Positions 9,599-19,754 of a DNA stretch of 64,000 nucleotides are shown here, in pieces. The stretch covers positions 372,001 through 436,000 of the forward strand of contig CP165730.1 in NCBI GenBank assembly GCA_041200185.1, given 5' to 3'. Origin of the DNA: G041200185 sp041200185. Its GTDB lineage: Bacteria > Pseudomonadota > Alphaproteobacteria > BNTO01. The notes under the pieces were generated by a model. That model saw only the letters and a program-made list of their open reading frames with translations, was not told where the DNA came from and did no database searches. Position numbers and translations under genes: made by a program. Position 1 is the first letter of the stretch. Each line of letters begins with the position of its first letter.

Positions 9599-9769
9599 GA
9601 GTTCTGGAATCATGGGATTAATATTCAATCAGCATAAGTGACAATCAAAGCTAGTAGGAGTGAATCTTCGCACAAGTACAAGAAAATCGATGTAGGTGAG
9701 AGGGTCGAAGGCTGGTGGAAAGAGATTCCGCCTTTTGTTCGGCGGAGATATCGTGTATCCTGAAGGGAG

Positions 9770-9846
9770 CGGGAAGTAGCGTAGCCTGGTATCGCGCCTG
9801 CTTTGGGAGCAGGAGGTCGGAGGTTCAAATCCTCTCTTCCCGACCA
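9770..9846 (+). tRNA. tRNA-Pro (anticodon TGG)
   Basis: It folds as a cloverleaf of 77 nt with a perfect acceptor stem CGGGAAG/CTTCCCG and an anticodon loop TTTGGGA inside the CCTGC/GCAGG stem. The T-loop is GGTTCAAATCC and the 3' CCA is encoded. It is the first of three proline tRNAs in a row. Confidence 0.93.
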
Positions 9847-9858
9847 AGTTATTGCTGT

Positions 9859-9936
<78 letters not shown>

Positions 9937-9962
9937 AGCAGGTGGACTTGGAAGCGAGGACT

Positions 9963-10039
9963 CGGGAAGTGGCGCAGCCTGGTAGCGCATCTGCATGGGG
10001 TGCAGGGGGCCGGAGGTTCAAATCCTCTCTTCCCGACCA
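9963..10039 (+). tRNA. tRNA-Pro (anticodon GGG)
   Basis: This 77-nt cloverleaf has a perfect acceptor stem CGGGAAG/CTTCCCG, the anticodon loop ATGGGGT (GGG) and an encoded CCA. It completes the set of proline anticodons in the cluster. The T-arm is identical to those of its two neighbours, which suggests origin by tandem duplication. Confidence 0.92.
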
Positions 10040-10058
10040 GGATAGTAGGGGAGATGGC

Positions 10059-10293
10059 TTAGTGCTTGCGCATACGTTTGGCCTCATCATGTGGTCTTTT
10101 GTTGCCCATCAAACGCTGGGAATCAGTAAGCTTAGGGATATTTTCAAAAGTGAGAGTTTTAGAGAACCGTTTACCGCTATCTGTGGTAATGAATTCTGTA
10201 AGGTGTTGTGTCGTCACGTTGGAGCGTCCGGGTAAGTTGATAAAAATGCCGAGGCCAAGATGATGATTCGGGTCGCCGAAGATAGCAGCTGTA
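10059..10293 (-). pseudogene. Coding-like remnant of an unidentified gene
   Basis: A minus-strand frame ending with TAA at 10059 encodes about 75 protein-like residues, including INLPGRSNVTTQHLTEF, KTLTFENIPKLTDSQRL and the basic end DEAKRMRKH. It has no start codon near its beginning and is cut upstream by a TAG. It is probably the 3' part of a decayed gene. No family is recognised. Confidence 0.35.
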
Positions 10294-11023
10294 GAGGGCT
10301 ATCAAAGGTTGCGAGACTACAGGGGATGATCTAAAACGTCCACCTCCAACGGGGGGCAATGGATCCGGACGAATTTGCAGTATTTTAAGCGAGAATTTAT
10401 TTTGTGAAATATTTTTGAATTTTATGAAAGTTGTAAATTGAACTTGGAAAAACTTTGGGCACATTGCTATTTGACAAAATTTTAAGAAGATCAAATGATT
10501 TTTTCTTGAAATGTATTTCTTGTTTTTTCGGATCAATTTCATCTGATAAGTGGGAATTTTTAGGATACTATTCTAGTCTAACCTAACCTAACGATTATAG
10601 TTTCTCCTCCCTTATTAATTCGATTCCTTGGAATGTGCTTCACAACGAGGAGCTTAATATGCCGGTAAATATTTTAGGAAGGTGGAAGAGAATGCTAATT
10701 CTGATCGTGATGACGAAGTCGTGGAAAGCCATTTTTCTCCTATTTCGTGTTAAAGCGAGAGCTAGGGCAACCGACAAGAGGTTTTGCAATAAGGTCCAGC
10801 ATGTCAAGCAAGAAGTAACGCGCGCATTTTCCATTTTCCTCGACTTCCCATTCTGAACAGACGAGTACACCAAATATACAGCAATCCTCACAGGGGCAAT
10901 CTTGAACAGGGCTGGTTGCGACTTCCGATTCGGATAATCTTTCTACAAAAAAAGAATTATGTCCTGAAAACTTTGTCTTTCTTCTCTGTTTTGTTGGATT
11001 TTTTTGCTATTTTTGCTGTGCAT
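10294..11023. other. Degenerate intergenic region of about 730 bases
   Basis: Short open frames occur on both strands around 10630-10915, but none keeps one frame with protein-like composition. It looks like decayed coding sequence in front of the broken GATE-domain gene. No RNA gene or clear terminator is visible. Confidence 0.35.
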
Positions 11024-12092
11024 ATGGGTTTTATTAATACGATTAATACCCTTATGAACACGGCCTATGCTCTACTCATGGACGCCGTTCTTCGTCTAAC
11101 AGCCATCTGCGTCCTCATGTCCGCTCTTGCCTCTCTTTTCTCTGAATTCGGCGTCATAGCGATAGCGAACAAAATTTTAACGCCTCTTATGAAGCCTATT
11201 TATGGCCTTCCAGGCGCGGCTTCTGTTGGTGTTGTTGCGACTTTCTTATCGGATAATCCTGCTATTTTGAGCCTAGCTGAGGATTCGTACGTCAAAAGCC
11301 TCTTCAAGCGTTACCAGCTCCCCGCCTTAACGAATTTAGGGACATCTTTTAGAAATGGGTCTACTCGTTTGAACCTACATGTTAGGTCTTAACCCTTCCT
11401 ACACTCAAGCCGTCGTGGTTGGTCTTCTTGGTGCCATTATTGGAAGCCTGGTCAGCACGAGGATGATGCTTTTCCTTACCAAAAGGTTTTATGGATCCGT
11501 CGGTGAAAACTTTGTAGTCTCCGCCTCAACCTCGGAGAAGCCAGCTTTTCGTCAACGTCCTGTCCGTCAAGGTTCCGTTGGTCGTCGTTTTATGGACGCC
11601 TCTTTGGAAGGAGGTAGGGACGGGGTCAAAATGGGAGTGTCAATCATTCCCGGCGTTTTAATTATCTGCCCTTTTGTTATGATGCTGACCAACGGGACAG
11701 GACCGGATGGTATTTACACGGGAGCTGCCTACGAGGGCATTCGTTTATTGCCCGCTTTAGCCGACAAAGTTAATTTTCTTCTATCTCCTTTGTTTGGATT
11801 TTCGTCGCCTGAAGCTGTCGGTGTCCCCATCACAGCACTAGGGCCAGCGGGAGCGGCAACAAGTTTAACAGCCCAACTCGTCACAGCAGGACGTCTGGCT
11901 TCAGGGGATATCGCCGTCTTAACAGCTATGTGCATGTGTTGGAGTGGCTATTTAAGTACGCATGTTTCCATGATGAATAACCTCCATTGCAATGAACTTA
12001 TCGGAAAAGCCATTGGGAGCCATACCTTGGGAGGACTTGTTGCTGGTGTCAGCGCACATTGGATTTACGCCCTTTTCTCCTATTTTGGTTAA
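11024..12092 (+). pseudogene. GATE-domain (nucleoside-recognition-like) membrane protein, frameshifted
   Basis: The 5' part (11024-11392) and 3' part (11379-12092) are two pieces of one multi-spanning inner-membrane protein of about 355 residues. Motifs such as PIYGLPGAASVGVVATF, FLSDNPAILSLAED and YQLPALTNLGTSF resemble transporter-gate (GATE) domain proteins. After TSF the frame must change near the T-run at 11347-11350. The new frame reads EMGLLV, then meets TGA at 11370-11372, and resumes as TYMLGLNPSYTQ. It therefore needs both a 1-base correction and a stop suppression, which makes it a likely pseudogene. The substrate is unknown. No operon partner is nearby. Confidence 0.75.
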
Positions 12093-12599
12093 TTTTTCAA
12101 AGTTATTAAGTTTTTGCTCAAGAATTTCTTGGATAGACTCCTCAACAATACTCGCAACAACAACGATGAAAAAACTTCGCAGCAAAAAAATATCTCAACT
12201 TTCTTAAACCACTTAAACTAAGTTATTTTTTAAAGGGTAAGGAAAAGGTAGCCAAGTAGATCATGTTATTTCTTAAACACTTACTTTAAAAAATGATTTA
12301 GTTTGTTGTGGAATGTCACTATATTTGCCGAATGGAAGAATTGTCATGATAACATCAGCAGCGATTGAGCAGTGCTACTGGAACTACCTAGAGAGCCTCA
12401 AAAAGAGGCCAATGCTATGAACTTGAGGTTGTGAGTAAATGATACCTGCAGAGATCTTATAAAAACCGACTTATTCCTGCTAAAGGTCCTGTGTTTCGTT
12501 TGTCTTTTGCTTGATGCTGCTACCGAGTTGCACTATGGATATTGATTTGGAACTGAAGACGAGGCTAAACTGACCTGGGGTGTCGTGCGAGGGGGGTCT
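12093..12599. other. Intergenic region of about 500 bases
   Basis: No gene is supported. A short hairpin GCCTC-AAAAA-GAGGC occurs near 12393-12407 without a T-tract. The right end should contain the pgsA promoter, but no strong consensus is visible. Confidence 0.35.
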
Positions 12600-13271
12600 A
12601 TGTCAAAATCACTCATTCGTCGGCGTAAGATTCTTGATTGGGAGCACTGGAAGGTTCTGACAGTTCCGAATATGCTGACCTTTGTGCGTATGGGGGTACT
12701 GCCCTTCCTTGTGGGAGCCTTTCTAACGGATTGGCCATGGCGAAATTGGGTAGCTCTCGGGTTATTCGCAATTGCCGGGCTAACGGATTATGCAGACGGT
12801 TATATCGCACGGCGATATCAGCAGGCGAGTAAATTTGGAGCTTTTCTGGATCCTATTGCAGATAAGTTGCTTGTTTCGACGACTCTGTTGATGATGGCCG
12901 GAACAGGGTTTCTGTCGAGTTGGCACCTGATTCCTGCAGCGGTTATTTTGTGTCGAGAGTTCATCATTTCGGGATTGAGGGAATTTTTAGCGGCATCAGG
13001 ACAGGAGTTGCGAGTCTCTCGCTTGGCGCAATACAAGACGACGATTCAGCTGTTGTCAATTGGCTTTATTTTGTCGGATTTGACACCATGGATTGTCGCT
13101 ATAGGGTTGACGGCGCTTTGGACTGCGGCCATACTAGCTCTCGTGACGGGTTTGGATTACATCAAACTCAGTTTTGGTTTCGTGAAAAGACGACAGAGGC
13201 TGAGTGAAAGGTTACGGTGGGCGCGTCACCACCTACGTCAGGGAAAAACGGGGCGGAAGAGCAATTTTTGA
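12600..13271 (+). CDS. pgsA: CDP-diacylglycerol--glycerol-3-phosphate 3-phosphatidyltransferase
   Basis: PgsA makes phosphatidylglycerophosphate from CDP-diacylglycerol and glycerol-3-phosphate in the inner membrane, the committed step toward phosphatidylglycerol and cardiolipin. The CDP-alcohol phosphatidyltransferase signature D-G-x2-A-R-x8-G-x3-D-x3-D is complete (DGYIARRYQQASKFGAFLDP, then IADK). Four to five hydrophobic segments follow. The ATG at 12600 is preceded by GAGGGGGG; a GTG at 12585 is possible but that site would then lie inside the gene. The length of 223 residues is slightly above the family average, with a basic C-terminal tail. The next gene starts 35 bases downstream and may be co-transcribed. 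Confidence 0.93.
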   Translation: MSKSLIRRRKILDWEHWKVLTVPNMLTFVRMGVLPFLVGAFLTDWPWRNWVALGLFAIAGLTDYADGYIARRYQQASKFGAFLDPIADKLLVSTTLLMMAGTGFLSSWHLIPAAVILCREFIISGLREFLAASGQELRVSRLAQYKTTIQLLSIGFILSDLTPWIVAIGLTALWTAAILALVTGLDYIKLSFGFVKRRQRLSERLRWARHHLRQGKTGRKSNF

Positions 13272-13306
13272 GGGCTTTGATGGGGGAAGGATTAAGGAAG
13301 GTTGTT

Positions 13307-14260
13307 ATGAATGTGATAAAGGTTATGAAATGTGGCGTCTATAGCTTAGGCGCTTTTTTAACTCTAGATGTATTTGGAGCTGATAGAAGTTTAGAGGGTG
13401 AAACTCCCCTGGCTGCAGTTCAGCCCGTTAATCAGGCTACAGAAGTTATGGTAAGAAATGACACTGACTTCATAGAACAGGCGCTTCACCGTTCGATTTA
13501 CAATTTTCAGCTACTCAGTGAGGGAGCATCACTAGAGCAAATATCGTCCAGCTTTGTTGCTGAGTCTCCTTGGCGTGTAGCGCCTTATGCTGCTCCAGCG
13601 GGCGGATCTGGTGGCGGTGACGATCCCGCAGAGAGGTTGCTAAGAGAACTGCGCGTACGAGAGAATAGTGCTCATCTACGGCCATGGAGTAGCAACCTCA
13701 TCGGGATGGCTCATAGACTCAACGAAATGATTAACCCGGTACTGGAGTTACAAGACCAGTTAGCGAGATTATCGCGTATTCAACAGTGGGCGGTAGATGC
13801 CTGGGCCGATAACAGCCGGATGGGCCTAACTGAAGTCAACTCAACCGAAGACGATTTGCCACCCGATGAAGAGAAAAATCGCTTCCCCGGAATGAGTATC
13901 GGAATCAATCATCCCTGCCCTGCCTATTCACGCCGTCTCGATAATCTAGCCGATCTTCGTGATTCCTTTAGTACCAATCTATCAGGTCCGTTACTTCATC
14001 GACCCGACATCGAAAGCTTTTTTGTGCACTTTGATGAAGAGGAAAGCCCTGAGGTGATCCGCGGTAGCACCGATATAGTGGTCCTCCAAGTCTCAGCAGG
14101 TGGCCACCGGGTTGCGTATCTTACTGACTTCACTCTGCCCAGTAATTTGAATTTCATCATTGCAACGGGAAATGATGAGACGGCAAGTAGTGAAACAAGT
14201 GAGGCATCACTGGAGAGCTCATCTCCTGTAACGGTTTTCGAAACGGAAAGCGAGTTATAA
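13307..14260 (+). CDS. Secreted protein of unknown function (317 aa)
   Basis: The ATG at 13307 follows an AAGGAAGG site by about five bases. It gives a signal peptide MNVIKVMKCGVYSLGAFLTL ending near DVFGA, with mature DRSLEG. The mature region has a short glycine stretch (GGSGGGDD), a helical, possibly coiled segment (LNEMINPVLELQDQLARLSR) and a serine/threonine/glutamate-rich C-terminus. No domain family is recognised. An upstream ATG at 13217 overlaps pgsA and would bury the signal peptide. Placement right after pgsA suggests shared transcription, not a shared function. Confidence 0.65.
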   Translation: MNVIKVMKCGVYSLGAFLTLDVFGADRSLEGETPLAAVQPVNQATEVMVRNDTDFIEQALHRSIYNFQLLSEGASLEQISSSFVAESPWRVAPYAAPAGGSGGGDDPAERLLRELRVRENSAHLRPWSSNLIGMAHRLNEMINPVLELQDQLARLSRIQQWAVDAWADNSRMGLTEVNSTEDDLPPDEEKNRFPGMSIGINHPCPAYSRRLDNLADLRDSFSTNLSGPLLHRPDIESFFVHFDEEESPEVIRGSTDIVVLQVSAGGHRVAYLTDFTLPSNLNFIIATGNDETASSETSEASLESSSPVTVFETESEL

Positions 14261-14617
14261 GACTGCATCTCCTAGAGTTTCTCGAAAATAGACAAGGGGT
14301 AATTGCTAGAGCAGGTCACACATTGTTACCTGCTCCTTGACGTAGCTAACTGAGCTCTTCTCTAACTACGGAAAGAACGATATACCCCCACGATTGACCT
14401 ATCTGATCTACGTAAACACGACCTAGGTCTAAAGCTGATTCAAAGAGGCTCCAACGGTAGGAGCGCGAATACGAAAGATATCCATGATTCGACTGGCCAT
14501 AATTTTTAATGTCGACGATATTCAGTATAGCGCTTTTGCCTTTTTTCTATGTCACATCGTACGTTATGCTGATAACGCTTCCCCAACACCAACAGACTGA
14601 ACATCGCCAAGAGATCG
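14261..14617. other. Intergenic region of about 357 bases with one hairpin
   Basis: GAGCAGGT (14309-14316) and ACCTGCTC (14328-14335) form an 8-base stem with an 11-base loop. There is no T-tract on either side, so it is at best a weak terminator between the plus-strand secreted gene and the convergent tolR. Nothing else is supported. Confidence 0.45.
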
Positions 14618-15112
14618 CTACATCGTTGTTGATGCTGGAGCCTTTTGGACAGGCGCTGAAGGATGAGAGGATTTTTTAGGAGATGGGGAAGTTGTCTTGG
14701 TAGTCTGAGCCTCAGCAATGAGCGCGACACGCGTAATACCGCTATCAATCAGGAAGCTCATCAGTTCCATAACCCTTTCATACTTTAAGTTCTTATCCCC
14801 ACGGAGGTAAACGCAAGCAGTGGGATTGTTCTGTAAAATTGCCTTAAGTCGTACGACAACATCTTCCTTAGCTATCTTCTCGTCTTGAATATAGAGCTCC
14901 CCTTTCGCGTCAATGGAAAGAACAAGTGGGTCTTTATCATTGCTTGTCTGAGCTGCAGAAGCTCTTGGTAGCTCGACTTTTACCCCCGTTGTCATCATCG
15001 GAGCCGTTACCATAAAGATGATCAGCAGGACCAGCATAACATCCACTAAAGGCGTAACGTTGACGGCACTATTTTGTCGGAAACTCCGTTCGCGTTTGCG
15101 GGGAATCGCCAT
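14618..15112 (-). CDS. tolR: TolR/ExbD-family proton-channel subunit
   Basis: TolR/ExbD proteins form the proton channel with TolQ/ExbB and energise outer-membrane processes. The N-terminus is basic, then NVTPLVDVMLVLLIIFMVT gives the single transmembrane helix with the conserved proton-path Asp, followed by a periplasmic domain. The protein has 164 residues, slightly long because of a Ser/Thr/Lys/Pro-rich tail after residue 140. A GGAGG site inside the tolQ end precedes the ATG, and the gene starts two bases after the tolQ stop, so they form one operon. No tolA, tolB or pal gene follows in this window. ExbD is an alternative name; TolR is favoured by the pairing with a TolQ-like partner. Confidence 0.85.
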   Translation of the reverse strand: MAIPRKRERSFRQNSAVNVTPLVDVMLVLLIIFMVTAPMMTTGVKVELPRASAAQTSNDKDPLVLSIDAKGELYIQDEKIAKEDVVVRLKAILQNNPTACVYLRGDKNLKYERVMELMSFLIDSGITRVALIAEAQTTKTTSPSPKKSSHPSAPVQKAPASTTM

Positions 15113-15114
15113 GA

Positions 15115-15837
15115 TTATTGATCCTCCAATTGGCGAGAAGCGATGGCGTTGAACTCATTCGCAAAAACGTCCAGACGGTTAGCGTAACGATTTAAATCAC
15201 TTGAGATAGAGTTATAGGCAACAGCAGCTGGGATAGCCGCGATCAAGCCAATGGCTGTCGCAAAGAGAGCCTCTGCAATTCCTGGAGCAACGACAGACAG
15301 ATTTGTGTTTTGGAGAACAGCAATCGACTGAAAGCTATGCATAATCCCCAAGACTGTTCCGAACAATCCAACGATCATGCCATTCGACCCCAACGAAGCC
15401 AAGAACCCACAGTGTCGTTCTAGAGACGCCACTTCTCGGCTGATGATGAGCTGCATAACACGGTCGATGCGCTGCTCGAGATTGCCTTGTGGACTCGTCC
15501 TGGGCGATCGCTTGGATACGGCGTGGTTCCACTCCTGCATGGCGGCACAAAACATAGCCATCAACGGATCCGTAGGCTTGCTCGGAATGCGTTCAAAGAG
15601 CGTCTCGAGAGAGCCGGACGACCAAAACATTTCTTCAAATTTGTCGGCTGCCGCATTGAGGTGTTTAAGACGCCGCGTCTTGTCGATGATGATCGTCCAA
15701 GACCACACGCTTGCTATAAGTAAACCGACGATGACGGCTTGCACCGTGAATTCCGCTCTCCAGAACAGTGAAAAAACAGACATATTCACAGCCGATGTAG
15801 ACACCGAAGTCACTGCAGCAACGGGTTCCGTAGCCAT
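15115..15837 (-). CDS. tolQ: TolQ/ExbB-family proton-channel subunit
   Basis: TolQ spans the inner membrane three times and assembles around TolR to convert proton flux into work on the envelope during division. The family core is visible as GFLASLGSNGMIVGLFGTVL followed by GIMHSF, then PGIAEALFATAIGLIAAIPA. The frame is open upstream to 16047, but an ATG at 15837 yields about 240 residues, the normal TolQ length. No start has a strong Shine-Dalgarno, so the N-terminus is uncertain. The gene is followed directly by tolR. Confidence 0.85.
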   Translation of the reverse strand: MATEPVAAVTSVSTSAVNMSVFSLFWRAEFTVQAVIVGLLIASVWSWTIIIDKTRRLKHLNAAADKFEEMFWSSGSLETLFERIPSKPTDPLMAMFCAAMQEWNHAVSKRSPRTSPQGNLEQRIDRVMQLIISREVASLERHCGFLASLGSNGMIVGLFGTVLGIMHSFQSIAVLQNTNLSVVAPGIAEALFATAIGLIAAIPAAVAYNSISSDLNRYANRLDVFANEFNAIASRQLEDQ

Positions 15838-16155
15838 CAAAGTTGTCACGAACATGGAGCAAAAACGTTCAGCAGACCACGGGCCAGTATACGACGACCC
15901 CAAGGTCAAAAGCAAAGGTTTTAAATATGGGGGCCCTCTTCCCAAAAGTATGTAGCAACCACTTGCTCGGATAACATTCATTACATAAAACGAACAATTT
16001 ATTGAATAATGTGTTGGTTGGTGGACAAAGATAGATATATCAGTCACAGCTGGCTGGAGGGTAGGTAAGGAGGAAGAGTTTTATTAATAGACGAAAACAA
16101 GCGAGACAATAATGATTTCTTTGGCAAATATTCTTTTAGTGGAAAGGAGATGAAT
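15838..16155. other. Divergent intergenic region between tolQ and the decayed LRR gene
   Basis: Part of this stretch is an in-frame upstream extension of tolQ that lacks conservation to the family. The AAAGGAG ribosome-binding site at 16143-16149 belongs to the plus-strand remnant that follows. No promoter or RNA is clear. Confidence 0.35.
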
Positions 16156-17527
16156 ATGAAAAATTTTAAAGTGGGTAGTTTTTTCTTGAGTACCGTCCTC
16201 TTGAGCAGTGTGGTAAGGGCGACAGTCGTGATAGTCACGACCAAGCAATTCTCCCGACAGGAGGTCAGCGATCATTTTCAGCGATCCTTGCGATAAAGGT
16301 CAACAGAGATTAACGAAGGAGACGGAAAGGATTCTTGTGGCGAAGGCTGAAGGAAGAGGTGAGATGCTCGTGCCTTATCACTACGAGATCCTAGAAGGTG
16401 CGTTCGACGTTGCGGAGAAGCCCGAAGATCCGAAGAGTCCCCTTCCTATTCGGCGTGTCGTCATGGATGTGCAGAGTGACGAAGTTAAAGTAAATATAGA
16501 GACATTTCCTTGGGATATTTATGAAATAGAATTTGCAAGTATTAAGAAGCTATTTGTTGACAAGGAGGCTTTTGAGGTGTGTGAATACAGTGCGGGTAAG
16601 TCCACATACAGAGATCCAAAAATTAATTGCATAAAGATGGATGGCTGTAAAACAGGCGGGATGATTTACTTATCGCATTATGGTCCATTTCAAATTCGAT
16701 TGCAAAATGTAGAGACGTTGCCAGAGGGCTTTTTGAAATACAACAAACCGCATGACCTGGAGTTAGCGAGTGTGGAAAAGATAGGCACTGAATGCTTCAT
16801 GGGTTCGAAGTTTAAGAATATGGGGTCTGTTGTGAGTTTAATTGAAGGGCTCGAGAAAATCCCGAAAGGTGCCTTTTACATAACGAAAGACTTGAAAGGC
16901 AATAAGATGGCTGTCAGCATTGCAAAAATGCCGGTACATAGGATCGCAAGCATTTATGCTGTGCCAATGTCTGGATGAATCAAAGAGTGAGACTGCAGCG
17001 TTGGGGAAGATAGGGAGTCTTGCATTTTTAAGGTCTTCTGTTAGAGGCATCATCGTTGAGGCTTTCGCTGATCAGCTGGTCATCAGGTACCAAGCCTTTA
17101 ACTATTGCCTAGCGCTTCAGTCCGTACGTTTGATTGGTGCAATTTAGGCCGACACATCTTTGTTTCAAGAAGTCGGAACCGAAAAGCGGTGCGTGATTGA
17201 GCTTTCGTATGTTCCAGAAGAACAGTTACGTCAGATTTTCATAGGTGCTGGTGACAAATGTGTCGTGTACGTCCATCTTCAAGAATAATTGCCATGTATT
17301 AAGTGCCGTTTCGGACACTTTCAGAGAAAAGTGGCAGGAAAAGGCCACAAGTTTGGGGTAGGAAACAGGAATGCCGCAGGTTAACGGAAGACATCGCCTA
17401 GAAGGCTCAGCAGATTCAGCAACTTGAAGACGAGATTCGTGGCTTAGAGAGGCAGGTCGAGCGGCTGGACCATTGCATAATTGGCCATGCGCGCGAACTC
17501 CAGCAGCAAATAGAGGAACACCCCTAA
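16156..17527 (+). pseudogene. Decayed secreted BspA-type leucine-rich-repeat gene
   Basis: A well-formed start (AAAGGAG then ATG at 16156) encodes a signal peptide MKNFKVGSFFLSTVLLSSVV-RA, but the frame stops at 16294-16296. The next section (16337-16978) is in another frame and contains repeat-like segments such as KIPKGAFYI and KIGTECFMGSKF. A third frame (16920-17147) continues with YIGSQAFMLCQCL and KIGSLAF, stops at a TAG (17145-17147), then reads on in frame to 17288. Coiled-coil text (QQIQQLEDEIRGLERQVERL) ends at a TAA at 17525-17527 in yet another frame. At least four lesions make it a pseudogene of the same family as the intact gene at 7185-8054. Confidence 0.75.
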
Positions 17528-17603
17528 ATGGCGTCGTGCACGGGGAACAAAATGATTTGCCTTCCGACTTTGAAGAAGGGAAGATCATGAGGCTTATCTC
17601 CCA

Positions 17604-17658
17604 CTAAGGTCAACATATCGTGACCTTAGTAAAAGGTTTCCCATAAAAGAATGGGAAA
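17604..17658. repeat. Two adjacent perfect hairpins
   Basis: CTAAGGTCA (17604-17612) pairs with TGACCTTAG (17621-17629), and TTTCCCAT (17637-17644) pairs with ATGGGAAA (17651-17658). They lie between two pseudogenes. Neither has a following T-tract, so the function is open: leftover regulatory structure or a small repeat family are both possible. Confidence 0.5.
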
Positions 17659-17750
17659 TAATGGCTTGGATCGATCCGTTGATCTGGAGGTGCCTATGGT
17701 AAACTACGGAAGGTGGGGTTAAAACAGAGCAAAGGAATTTTATAGTAAGG

Positions 17751-18240
17751 TTGTGTTTCTATAAAGATTCAAATGCTGAAAAGATACTGCAGTGGACTCC
17801 AGGAGAAAAAGCGCTTTACCAGTGGCCAGTCGGTGTTCTAGGTGCCTTCCCCGTTACAAGCATCGACCTCACTTTTGACGACACTCTCATGCCTTTTGTG
17901 GCTTTTAATGAGGATGAGGTTTTTGGCTTTTTCACTTTAAGAAATCTACGGAATACACCTGATGAATTGCGGTTCGGATTCGTTATTATTTCCCCGCGCA
18001 AGCGTGGGTAGGGTTTTGGCAAGGCCATGCTTCAGCAGGGGCTCAATTTTGCTTTTAGGATCTATGGCGCGCAAAAAGTGTCCTTAGGCGTTTTTGAAAA
18101 GAATCTCCCCCGCTTATTACTTCTATAAATCTGTTGGGGTTCGAGATGCTGAACGGGCTGTTCCTGAGACTTACAATATCTTGGGGCCGACGTGGACATG
18201 CAAAGAATTGAGTCTGGAGAACGGTAGAGAAACTTTTTAA
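17751..18240 (+). pseudogene. GNAT-family N-acetyltransferase, broken
   Basis: The reading frame from about 17751 has a GNAT-like N-terminal half (NAEKILQWTPGEKALYQWP, then LRFGFVIISP). It meets TAG at 18009-18011, exactly where the acetyl-CoA binding loop (RKRG*GFGKAML) should continue. The same frame goes on to a run of five C at 18107-18111. One C fewer restores NLPAYYFYKSVG and the end TWTCKELSLENG, with a final stop at 18240. One stop codon and one homopolymer indel therefore inactivate an otherwise recognisable acetyltransferase. The acceptor substrate cannot be inferred. The likely start is TTG or slightly upstream. Confidence 0.75.
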
Positions 18241-18303
18241 GGGGCTTAGAAAGGGTCCTTTGTTGGAAAAAGTTTACTCCTATAGACCTCCAAAAAGGCT
18301 CGG

Positions 18304-19681
18304 TCATCCCTTTACCTCTACGGTCTTCCGTCGGGACGACATTTCGAACGCTTCCGTTTCTTCAATAACCTCCCTCCGTAGGCCGATGAGAGAGACAAGA
18401 TTAGGCATAACCATAAGACCTGTGACAATATCGGCCAAAATGAACACATGGCGGATGTTGAGGAATGGGCCCAAAGCGACAAAGAATAAGAAGAGACTCC
18501 TGTAGATGACTATAGATTTCTTTTTAAACAAATAATGGACGCATGTTTCACCGTAATAGTTCCAGCCAATAATTGACGTGAAAGCAAAAAAGATGAGGCT
18601 GAGGCGGACCAAGTGCGCTCCCCAATGAGGGGCGCCAAGACCGAGCCCGAAGGCTGTGGCTGTGAGAACCGCGTCGTCGACAGTGCGGGCGCTCCAAAGA
18701 TGCGTTTCAGAGGCTGTAACCATAAGAACCAACGAAGTTACACAGCAAATGAGGACAGAAAGGAAAGCGCCAATCATAGAGACCAAACCTTGTTCAGCAG
18801 GCCATTTCGTCTTGGCGGCCGCAGAGGCAATGGCAGCACTTCCCAGGCCAGATTCGTGGCAGAAAAGTCCGCGCGTGATACCCATCCGGATAATAGCGAG
18901 TGTAACCAAGGCCCGTGCCGCCTCCCAACAAGGAGGAACTCGAAAAGGCTTCCGTCACGATGAGTCGCAGAGCCTGACTCCATCGGTCAGCCTTCAGAAC
19001 CAAAATGACCATGGCGGCCACGAGGTAGAGCAGGACCATGAACGGAACGATTTTCTCGGCTGTTTCAGCAATCCGGCGAAGGCCACCCCAAATGACTAGA
19101 GCAGTTACGAACGTGACGACGGACGCCGAGGCCAACAGAGGGACTCCAAGTGATTGAGCTGCGGTCGCAATCGAGTACGTTTGAGCCATCGTGCCTATTC
19201 CCACAAGAGCGACGGCTGCACCAAACACGGCAAACAGCTTAGCCAAAAAAGGACTTTTTAAACCCCTCTCGAGCGTGTACATGGGCCCGCCAGCCAGGGT
19301 GCCATCGGCTCGTAAGACTCGGTATTTGACCGCCAAGGTGCCTTCTGCGTATTTCAGAGGAAGGCTGAAAAAAGATGACAAAATCATCCAGAAAAGGGCA
19401 CCAGGGCCGCCGACTTTGAGGGCTACAGCAATACCTACAATGTTGCCTGTGCCCAGCGTCGCTGACAAGGCCGTACAAAGGGCCGCGAAGTGAGAAATGT
19501 TGCCGACGAGGTCATGCTCCGGTCCATCTTTTCGAAGGCAACGAAAGGCGGCTCCTAACCCCCGAACCTGCACAAAACGAAGGCGCCAAGAAAAATAAAT
19601 TCCAAGAGACACGAGTAAAGTAATGAGGGGGAAGCCCCAAATAAACTCATAAACAGAGCACAAAAGTTCCGAAAAAAGCAT
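18304..19681 (-). pseudogene. Sodium:alanine/glycine symporter (AGCS family), frameshifted
   Basis: AGCS proteins import alanine or glycine with sodium across the inner membrane. The N-terminal piece (ATG at 19681 with a GAAGGAGG site) has the family core (LSATLGTGNIVGIAVAL, then KVGGPGALFWM) and runs to GGGTG. The C-terminal piece continues in another frame with [20 protein letters not shown], which matches the conserved GxxRGxFxxExGLGSA region. The frames join at the GGG/CCC triplet at 18912-18914, where removal of one base gives a continuous protein of about 455 residues. Both halves are well preserved, so the lesion is recent or is a sequence error. It is controlled by the glycine riboswitch upstream, which points to glycine or alanine as substrate. 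Confidence 0.85.
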
Positions 19682-19754
19682 ACGAGTCCTCCTTCAAAAG
19701 AAATGGAGAGCTCCTTCGAAAAACGCTAGAAATGAAGAGGTTATGTACCATTTT

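Noticed and set aside
11370..11372. TGA possibly read as Trp, as in some reduced alphaproteobacteria
   Set aside because: Other intact genes here end in TGA (for example trkA at 33845-33847 and tgt at 30425-30427) and Trp is encoded by TGG, and the GATE gene also needs a frameshift.
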